Source of the DNA: Lachnospiraceae bacterium
GTDB lineage: Bacteria > Bacillota > Clostridia > Lachnospirales > Lachnospiraceae
NCBI GenBank assembly: GCA_019420465.1
Contig: JAHZHB010000129.1
Span: 1 to 11,123, forward strand
DNA: 11,123 nt
Reading direction: 5' to 3'
Shown: in pieces, positions 5,890-11,123 of the stretch
Numbering within the stretch: position 1 is the stretch's first letter
Layout: each line of letters opens with the position of its first letter
The notes under the pieces: model-generated
What the model saw: only the letters and a program-made list of their open reading frames with translations
The model's database searches: none
What the model was told of the DNA's origin: nothing
Translations under genes and position numbers: made by a program

Positions 5890-7122
5890 ATGAAAAAACT
5901 GAACAAGTTCATGGCACTTGGTCTTGTAGGTGCTATGGCAGCAACAACACTTGCAGGATGCGGCGGAAGCTCTTCTGCACCAGCTACATCCACACCGGCT
6001 GAGACAAGCGGCAGCGCAGCAGCTGAGAGCGCAGCTCCGGCAGCAAGTGGTGCAGACGAAGCAGCAGCTACTACAAGCAACGGTGGAAACCATGTATTCA
6101 TGTTCAAATCCGTAGGTAACGCTTTCGGTGTTATCATGTACGACGGTTTCAAGAGCTACATGGATCAGGTTGGTGAGTCTTCTGAGGAGAAATCCCCGGC
6201 AGAGACAACAGTAGCCGCTCAGGTACAGCTGATCGATGAAGCCCTGACAAAAGGCTGCAAATCCATTTCTATCTCCACAAACGGTGATACAGGATTTGAT
6301 GAGGTATTTGCAAAAGCTCAGAGCCAGAAAGTACCGATCGTATCCGTTGACTCCGCAGCATCTGCTGACTATCGTGTAACACACAACAATCAGGCATCTT
6401 CCGCAGATATCGGTGCTATGCAGGTTCGTGCAGCCGTTATGATCGTTTGCGGTATGGATTTCGATCCGTCTGATTCCGACATGACAAAATCCGTTGAGAC
6501 AGCACTGGCTAACTACAGTGGTGATCCGATCAACATCGGTGTTCTTTCCGCTGGTATCGATACACCGGTACAGAACGGCTGGATCGCTGAGATGGAAAAA
6601 GAGCTGTCCAAAGACATCTACGCTGGTAAAGTAAATCCGGAGCTGGATAAGAAATACGGTGATGATGAGGCTACAAAATCCACACAGCAGGCTCAGGCAT
6701 TCTTAAGCGAGAACAAAGTAGACGTTATCATTTCCCCGACAACAGTTGGTATCGCAGCTGCAGCTGAGGTTATGAAATCTGCTGGTTCTGACATCAAGGT
6801 AACAGGTCTTGGTCTTCCGAGCGAGATGAAACCGTATATGCCGGCTTCTGATTCTGACAACGCTCTTGACTTTGTTTGCCCGTTCATGATGCTGTGGGAT
6901 GTATCTCACCTGGGTGCTTCTACAGCTGCTATCCAGATGGCTGTTCAGAATGACGGTTATACTGGTGCTGCTGGTGAGAAAGTTACCATGCAGGCTTGGG
7001 GTGAGTACGCTGAGGAATCCTTCGAGACAACAGCTGACGAAGCTGGTGGAACAAGCGTTCTGACAGGTATCCCGTACACATTCTATAAAGGCAACATGGC
7101 AGATTGGGCTGACAAACTCTAA
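5890..7122 (+). CDS. Sugar ABC importer substrate-binding lipoprotein (periplasmic-binding-protein type 1 fold)
   Basis: A 410-residue extracellular binding protein. Residues 1-23 form a lipoprotein signal (MKKLNKF, a hydrophobic stretch, then LAGC), and Cys24 would be lipidated and hold it on the membrane. Residues 25-68 are a flexible Ala/Ser/Thr/Gly linker. From about 69 onward is a two-lobed sugar-binding domain of the ribose/LsrB/RhaS group: AAQVQLIDEALTKGCKSISI, the VPIVSVDSAAS hinge strand and VTHNNQASSADIGAM are typical. It resembles the rhamnose and autoinducer-2 binding proteins more than RbsB, though the ligand is not certain. It captures sugar and delivers it to the two permeases. 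The perfect AAAGGAGG 9 nt upstream, private promoter and following terminator suggest high expression. As the last gene of the importer operon it is probably also made from the operon promoter by read-through. Confidence 0.93.
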   Translation: MKKLNKFMALGLVGAMAATTLAGCGGSSSAPATSTPAETSGSAAAESAAPAASGADEAAATTSNGGNHVFMFKSVGNAFGVIMYDGFKSYMDQVGESSEEKSPAETTVAAQVQLIDEALTKGCKSISISTNGDTGFDEVFAKAQSQKVPIVSVDSAASADYRVTHNNQASSADIGAMQVRAAVMIVCGMDFDPSDSDMTKSVETALANYSGDPINIGVLSAGIDTPVQNGWIAEMEKELSKDIYAGKVNPELDKKYGDDEATKSTQQAQAFLSENKVDVIISPTTVGIAAAAEVMKSAGSDIKVTGLGLPSEMKPYMPASDSDNALDFVCPFMMLWDVSHLGASTAAIQMAVQNDGYTGAAGEKVTMQAWGEYAEESFETTADEAGGTSVLTGIPYTFYKGNMADWADKL

Positions 7123-7151
7123 TTCAGTGTTTGTTTAGGATGAACTGCATG

Positions 7152-7165
7152 ACAGTTTAAACTGT
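7152..7165. repeat. Perfect 14-bp palindrome before the operon terminator
   Basis: ACAGTTTAAACTGT equals its own reverse complement. It lies 30 bp after the binding-protein stop codon and 8 bp before the terminator stem. It has no loop, so it is poor as an RNA hairpin and better as a dimeric protein-binding site, but it may be chance. Confidence 0.35.
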
Positions 7166-7172
7166 ACTTTAG

Positions 7173-7201
7173 GCGTCTGCCCGAAAGGGCAGGCGCTTTT
7201 T
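7173..7201 (+). terminator. Intrinsic terminator of the sugar importer operon
   Basis: A 10-bp GC-rich stem, GCGTCTGCCC (7173-7182) with GGGCAGGCGC (7187-7196), contains one T-G wobble. A GAAA (GNRA) tetraloop closes it, and TTTTT (7197-7201) follows. It lies 50 bp after the binding-protein stop and separates the importer from the downstream Gld-like cluster. Confidence 0.93.
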
Positions 7202-7278
7202 GGCTGTTATGCGTATCAATACCGGTTGGGCATTCAGGCTTGCCGGTTAAAAGTATCTGCTGTTTCAGCTGAGTGTTT

Positions 7279-7307
7279 TTGAGTAATTATGAAAAATCTG
7301 CTATACT
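7279..7307 (+). promoter_or_regulatory. Sigma-A-like promoter of the Gld-like ABC cluster
   Basis: TTGAGT (7279-7284) and TATACT (7302-7307) have 17-bp spacing. The start would be near 7314. It lies 78 bp after the importer terminator and is the only strong promoter candidate I see before the next gene. The palindrome CTGTACAG (7306-7313) overlaps the end of the -10 box and the start-site region. Confidence 0.6.
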
Positions 7308-7313
7308 GTACAG

Positions 7314-7519
7314 ATCTGCTGCACAGTTCAGTAACTGGTCAGACAGTGACGAAAAACCCTCAGCTGAACCGACAGGTTCACAAAGTAGCCACAGAAACAT
7401 GATAAAGTAAACAATGGTCAGTGTATGATCAGGCATAAGCACCAGACCATACGAAAGTCAGGCTGTAGTTAACATCTGCGCAAGGCAGTGCAAATATATG
7501 GTAAAGGAGCATACAAGCT
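7314..7519 (+). other. Long untranslated leader of the Gld-like cluster
   Basis: About 205 nt without a credible gene lie between the predicted start and the GTG start codon. Possible folds are TGAACC-GACA-GGTTCA (7365-7380), a longer ATGGTC (7414-7419) with GACCAT (7445-7450) pairing enclosing TATG/CATA, and CTGC/GCAG (7476-7488). None is followed by a T-run, so there is no obvious attenuator. I do not recognise a known riboswitch consensus. A ribosome binding site AAAGGAG (7503-7509) ends the leader. The rest of the gap, 7202-7278, shows nothing I can name. Confidence 0.4.
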
Positions 7520-8590
7520 GTGATAGAAGTCAGACATCTTGTGAAAAAATACGGAGATCACACCGCTGTGAATGATCTTTCTTTTACCCTGGAAAGTGGG
7601 AAAATTTATGGTTTCCTGGGACCGAACGGTGCCGGGAAGTCTACAACTATGAATATGATGACCGGCTATATCGCGTCCACCTCAGGTGAGATCCTGATCA
7701 ATGGACACGATATCTTAAAAGAGCCGGAAGAAGCCAAAAAGTGTATCGGTTATCTGCCGGAGATTCCGCCGCTCTACATTGATATGACGGTATGGGAATA
7801 TCTGACGACCGTAGCGGATCTGAAAAAAGTACCAAAGGCCGAGCGAAAAGAAATGCTCAGGAAAGTCATGGAGACTGTACAGATCACAGATATGAAAAAC
7901 CGTCTGATCAAGAATCTCTCCAAAGGCTACAGACAGCGTGTCGGTATCGCGCAGGCGCTGATCGGCTATCCCGAGATCATCATTCTCGATGAGCCGACAG
8001 TCGGTCTCGATCCGAAACAGATCATAGAGATCCGTGATCTGGTAAAATCGCTGGGTGAAAAGCATACGGTAATTTTAAGTTCACATATCCTGACTGAGAT
8101 CAGTGCCGTCTGTGATTATGTGCTGATCATCAATAAAGGCCGTCTGGTCGCTTCCGATGCCACCGAAAATCTCGGTAAAATGTTTGCCGGACAGAACAGC
8201 ATGGAGCTTTTGGTGGATGCTGACCGGACAGAAGTGGAAAACGTTCTGAAAACAGTAGATTATGTGGATAAAACAGAGCTTACCGGGACGCCGGAAGGAT
8301 ATACCCGTGCTGCGATCAGTATCGAAGGTGACAAAGATATCCGACGTGAGCTGTTTTTTGCGTTTGCGGATGCGAAAAAGCCGATTCTGGAAATGAAAAA
8401 TGCCAGTGTGACACTCGAAGATATCTTCCTGGAGGTTACGAAAAACGAAAACACAGAAAGTGAGACGCCCGAAGCGTTGTCCACGGATGCTGTTGAACAC
8501 ACACACACCGGCCTGTTTTCAAAAAAAGAGACTGCAGCAGATAAAGAGGAGACTGCTGATACAGCAGAAGGAAAGGAGGAAACACGATGA
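7520..8590 (+). CDS. ABC-2-type transporter ATP-binding protein (GldA/CcmA-like)
   Basis: A 356-residue cytoplasmic ATPase starting at GTG with AAAGGAG 10 nt upstream. It has one nucleotide-binding domain: Walker A GPNGAGKST (34-42), signature LSKGYRQR (133-140, with the variant LSKG), Walker B IIILDEPT (153-160) and H-loop His189. The short accessory region that follows ends near VTLEDIFLEVTK (297-308), where relatives usually stop. Residues 309-356 are an extra tail rich in Glu, Thr, Ala and Lys, probably disordered. The stop overlaps the permease start (ATGA, 8587-8590), so the two are coupled. With the next three genes it forms the Gld-type set known from gliding Bacteroidetes, but similar sets occur in many non-gliding Firmicutes with unknown substrate. 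The Gld naming reflects similarity only. Confidence 0.9.
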   Translation: MIEVRHLVKKYGDHTAVNDLSFTLESGKIYGFLGPNGAGKSTTMNMMTGYIASTSGEILINGHDILKEPEEAKKCIGYLPEIPPLYIDMTVWEYLTTVADLKKVPKAERKEMLRKVMETVQITDMKNRLIKNLSKGYRQRVGIAQALIGYPEIIILDEPTVGLDPKQIIEIRDLVKSLGEKHTVILSSHILTEISAVCDYVLIINKGRLVASDATENLGKMFAGQNSMELLVDADRTEVENVLKTVDYVDKTELTGTPEGYTRAAISIEGDKDIRRELFFAFADAKKPILEMKNASVTLEDIFLEVTKNENTESETPEALSTDAVEHTHTGLFSKKETAADKEETADTAEGKEETR

Positions 8591-9450
8591 CAGCCGTATA
8601 TCGAAAAGAGATCAGAAGCTATCTGACATCCATGATCGGCTATGTGTTTATCGCCTTTATTCTCGTAGCCGTAGGTATTTACTTTGCTTACCAGAATCTG
8701 AACCTTGGTTCACCACGGTTTGAACTGGTACTTGACAATGTGCAGTTTATATTCCTTGTATTTGTCCCGATCCTGACCATGCGTGTGCTGGCCGATGAGA
8801 AAAAACAGCGTACCGATCAGCTTCTGCTGACACTGCCGCTGTCTGTATGGGATATCGTGATCGGTAAATTTCTGGCACTTGTAACGATCTATGCGATTCC
8901 GATCGTGATCCTGTGCTTTTATCCGTTACTTCTTTCAAGCTTTGGTCCTGTAAACATGCCCGCAGCGTATTTTTCCCTGCTTGCTTTCTTTTTACTGGGC
9001 TGTGCGGATATTGCGATCGGTGTATTTCTGTCTTCTGTGACAGAAAATGCAGTGATCGCCGCAGTCATGACCTTTGGTGTGTTGCTGTTATGCTATCTGA
9101 TGAATACGATCTGTACGATGGTGCCGTATACGGCAGTTGCCTCCTTTATCGCTTTTACGGTCCTGGTCGTTTTTCTGGTGCTGATCGTGCATCATATGAC
9201 AAAGGATACCACAGCCAGCTGTATCGCGGGTGTTGTGCTGGAAGGTGCGCTGTGCGCGGTATATCTGCTGAAACGGCCGCTCTTAGAGGGCGCTTTCCAG
9301 AAGTTTCTGTCTGTTTTTTATCTGCATGGCAGACTGCAGAATTTTTTTGCCGGTCTTTTGGATATTAACGGTATCGTTTACTATCTGTCAGTTATCGTGA
9401 TTTTTCTGCTTCTGACAGAACAGACGATCGTCAAGAGACGCTGGAGCTAG
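8587..9450 (+). CDS. ABC-2-type permease (GldF-like)
   Basis: A 287-residue membrane protein. Hydrophobic segments are near 15-36, 50-68, 95-118, 127-150, 154-176, 182-202 and 262-280. The segment DEKKQRTDQLLLTLPLSVWDIVIGK (70-94) matches the conserved cytoplasmic loop of ABC-2/NosY/GldF permeases that couples to the ATPase. The start overlaps the ATPase stop, with AAAGGAGG about 8 nt upstream inside the end of the preceding gene. The auxiliary protein begins 13 bp after its stop. It presumably forms the membrane channel of an exporter or of a machine acting on an envelope component; direction and substrate cannot be read here. Confidence 0.88.
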   Translation: MTAVYRKEIRSYLTSMIGYVFIAFILVAVGIYFAYQNLNLGSPRFELVLDNVQFIFLVFVPILTMRVLADEKKQRTDQLLLTLPLSVWDIVIGKFLALVTIYAIPIVILCFYPLLLSSFGPVNMPAAYFSLLAFFLLGCADIAIGVFLSSVTENAVIAAVMTFGVLLLCYLMNTICTMVPYTAVASFIAFTVLVVFLVLIVHHMTKDTTASCIAGVVLEGALCAVYLLKRPLLEGAFQKFLSVFYLHGRLQNFFAGLLDINGIVYYLSVIVIFLLLTEQTIVKRRWS

Positions 9451-9463
9451 GAGGAGAGGTATC

Positions 9464-10876
9464 ATGGAAAAGAAAAGTCTGAAAAACGGATCCTACAGCA
9501 TTGCGATCACAGCGATCGCGCTGGTGGTTCTGGTTATGATCAATGTGATCCTTAAGACCCTGCCGACAGATCTGACACAGCTGGATTTTTCCAGCAATAA
9601 GCTGTATACACTGACAGAAACAACGACAGATTTTTTAAGCGGTCTGACGGAAGATGTGGAGCTGTATTATATCTGTGAAAACGGGGAGGAAGATGATACA
9701 ACCCTCAAGCTGCTGCAGCGGTATGCCGATGCTTCTGCTCATGTAAAATTGCAGCAGATCGATCCCGGTCTGTATCCCGGATTCACTTCACAGTATACGG
9801 ACGATAAGGTGGAAAATGGCAGTATTATCGTGGCCAGCGCCCGTACAAACAAGGTGATCGATGCAGCAGATCTGTATGTGGATACCTACAATGCGTCTAC
9901 AGGAAAAAGTGTGCATGCCGCCTATGATGGCGAGGGCCTGGTGACAAGTGCCATCGACTATGTGACAGAAACCAGTATTCCCGTGCTGTATGTGTTAAAC
10001 GGCAACGGAGAAGCAACGCTGGATCAGGCATATATCGATGCTATTGACAAAAATAATGTAGAAGTGAAAAATCTGAACCTGCTGGCTGAGGATATTCCGG
10101 ACGATGCAGCGGCTCTGCTGATCAATGCACCGGAGAAGGATTATTCTGCGGATGTGGCCAAAAAGATCACAGATTATCTGGAAGCCGGCGGAAGTGCACT
10201 GATCACATCCAATTATTCTATCTATGATATGCCGAATTTTGATTCGATTCTGGCAGACTATGGCCTGAGCCATAAAGATGGTGTTGTATTTGAAGGCGAT
10301 TCCGGTCATTTTATGACGTATCCGTACTGTCTGATCCCGGATATGCAGTATACACAGATCACAGAAAAGCTGTATAATCATTCGTATCTGCTGTTCCCGA
10401 TGAGCCAGGCGATCGAACCGCTGGATACATACAGAGATTCTATTTCCATGTATCCGCTGCTGCAGAGCTCGGTTTCTTCCTATAATAAAGCCGATGTACT
10501 TCATATGACCACTTCCGTAAAGGAAAACGGGGACGAAGACGGGCCGTTTACGATCGGTATGCTGGTAGAAGAGGATACGAATACGGATGATGAAGTCGAT
10601 ACCCGGATCGTATATTACAGTACCGGCTATGTGATGGACAAGGATTACAACGAATCTGTATCCGGCAGTAATGCCGAGCTGATCGGCAGTACAGTCAACT
10701 ATCTGTGCAATGATGCCCAGAGCTCCAGCGCCGTTCCGGTGAAAAATCTGCAGGTACAGTATCTGACGATGAGTTCCTTTGCGGCAAATACGTGGACAGT
10801 GATCTGCGTATTTGTTCTGCCGCTCGCCTTTATCGTGATCGGATTTGTCATCTGGTTCAGACGGAGAAAAGGGTGA
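9464..10876 (+). CDS. GldG-like ABC transporter auxiliary protein
   Basis: A 470-residue protein anchored at both ends: a hydrophobic segment near 11-30 and another near 443-465, followed by RRRKG, with a large domain between them that should face outside. After the first anchor comes DFSSNKLYTLTETTTDFLSGL, typical of the GldG/ABC_transp_aux family. Further in, IPVLYVLNGNGEATLD and DDAAALLINAPEKDYSADVAKKITDYLEAGG fit the family's degenerate Rossmann-like core. No catalytic residues are evident. The ribosome binding site GGAGAGG lies a few bases upstream. Its place right after the permease fits the family rule of ATPase, permease, auxiliary protein. Family role: a non-enzymatic partner of the ABC-2 permease, of unknown detail. 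Confidence 0.85.
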   Translation: MEKKSLKNGSYSIAITAIALVVLVMINVILKTLPTDLTQLDFSSNKLYTLTETTTDFLSGLTEDVELYYICENGEEDDTTLKLLQRYADASAHVKLQQIDPGLYPGFTSQYTDDKVENGSIIVASARTNKVIDAADLYVDTYNASTGKSVHAAYDGEGLVTSAIDYVTETSIPVLYVLNGNGEATLDQAYIDAIDKNNVEVKNLNLLAEDIPDDAAALLINAPEKDYSADVAKKITDYLEAGGSALITSNYSIYDMPNFDSILADYGLSHKDGVVFEGDSGHFMTYPYCLIPDMQYTQITEKLYNHSYLLFPMSQAIEPLDTYRDSISMYPLLQSSVSSYNKADVLHMTTSVKENGDEDGPFTIGMLVEEDTNTDDEVDTRIVYYSTGYVMDKDYNESVSGSNAELIGSTVNYLCNDAQSSSAVPVKNLQVQYLTMSSFAANTWTVICVFVLPLAFIVIGFVIWFRRRKG

Positions 10877-10978
10877 ATAAAACATACTGTTGTTTACAGG
10901 AAGATGTAAATTGTGGCAGAACAGTTTTCAGGAAAATCTGTAAAGGACAGGGAAAAGACAGAGCAGGAGAAAGAGTAA

Positions 10979-11123
10979 ATGACAAAAAAACATAAAAAAT
11001 CGCTTGTGATCGGTATTGCAGCGATCGTCGTACTGCTTCTCGTCTGGCTTTTAGTCAGTATGGCGACCAGACAGGCGCAGCAGAAAAAAGAGGAAAAAGC
11101 CAGTGAAGAGGCAAAAGCGCAGG
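10979..11123 (+). CDS. Membrane-anchored protein, N-terminal fragment (probably the DUF4340-type partner of GldG-like proteins)
   Basis: Only the first 48 codons are inside the window and the frame is open to the right edge. The start is ATG 10979, with AGGAG (10965-10969) 9 nt upstream and an in-frame TAA directly before it. Residues 1-7 are basic, 8-28 form one hydrophobic anchor, and 31-48 are rich in Gln, Lys, Glu and Ala, like the start of a coiled coil. In many Firmicutes the GldG-like gene is followed by a DUF4340 protein with just this type of N-terminus. The assignment rests on gene order and topology, not on a visible domain. A 102-bp gap with no terminator separates it from the GldG-like gene, so it is probably in the same operon. 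Confidence 0.6.
   Translation, partial: MTKKHKKSLVIGIAAIVVLLLVWLLVSMATRQAQQKKEEKASEEAKAQ

Noticed and set aside
1992..7122. Naming the importer as the autoinducer-2 Lsr system
   Set aside because: ATPase, two permeases and binding protein resemble Lsr in layout, but no LsrK, LsrR, LsrF or LsrG partners are present. An AraC regulator and a sugar isomerase flank the operon instead, so a sugar substrate is more likely.
7289..7402. Possible 37-codon leader peptide (ATG 7289 to TGA 7402)
   Set aside because: The ATG lies upstream of the predicted transcription start and the frame crosses the -10 box. There is no ribosome binding site before it and the product has no features.
9995..10885. Open frame of 296 codons on the minus strand opposite the GldG-like gene
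   Set aside because: It is fully antisense to a well-supported gene, has a composition dominated by Ile, Arg and His, and shows no family motif.

Overview
The window looks like chromosomal DNA from a low-to-mid GC Gram-positive gut anaerobe, most likely a Lachnospiraceae-type clostridium. The grounds are strong AGGAG-type ribosome binding sites, a lipoprotein-anchored sugar-binding protein with an LAGC lipobox and an Ala/Ser/Thr linker, sigma-A-like promoters, and gene families common in that group. This taxonomic call is inference from style; no marker gene is present.

Left part (1-1613): the 3' end of a sugar isomerase of the L-fucose/L-arabinose isomerase family runs off the left edge. 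It is followed by a structured 3' untranslated region and a strong intrinsic terminator. Facing it is an AraC-family regulator on the minus strand. About 380 bp of AT-rich DNA with several operator-like repeats and a good promoter separates the regulator from the next operon.

Middle part (1992-7201): a complete sugar ABC importer, in the order double-domain ATPase, permease 1, permease 2, substrate-binding lipoprotein. The first three genes overlap through TAATG junctions. The binding-protein gene is set apart by 165 bp holding three copies of an ATTTGCCAAAT element, a 16-bp inverted repeat and its own promoter. This suggests that the binding protein is made independently of, and in excess over, the membrane parts. 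A GNRA-loop terminator closes the operon. The regulator, importer and isomerase fragment together suggest uptake and first-step catabolism of a pentose or 6-deoxyhexose, but the exact sugar cannot be read from the sequence.

Right part (7279-11123): a second promoter with a leader of about 205 nt drives an unrelated gliding-type (Gld-like) ABC-2 cluster: ATPase, membrane permease, a GldG-like auxiliary protein with one membrane anchor at each end, and the start of a fourth anchored protein that runs off the right edge. This set is widespread in Firmicutes that do not glide, and its substrate is unknown.

The most interesting signals are non-coding: the repeat/promoter module in front of the binding-protein gene, the 16-bp hairpin after the isomerase, the operator-like repeats next to the AraC gene, and the long leader of the Gld-like cluster. 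A charged, coiled-coil-like tail on permease 2 is the main protein oddity. I see no CRISPR array, insertion sequence, tRNA, rRNA or defence system.
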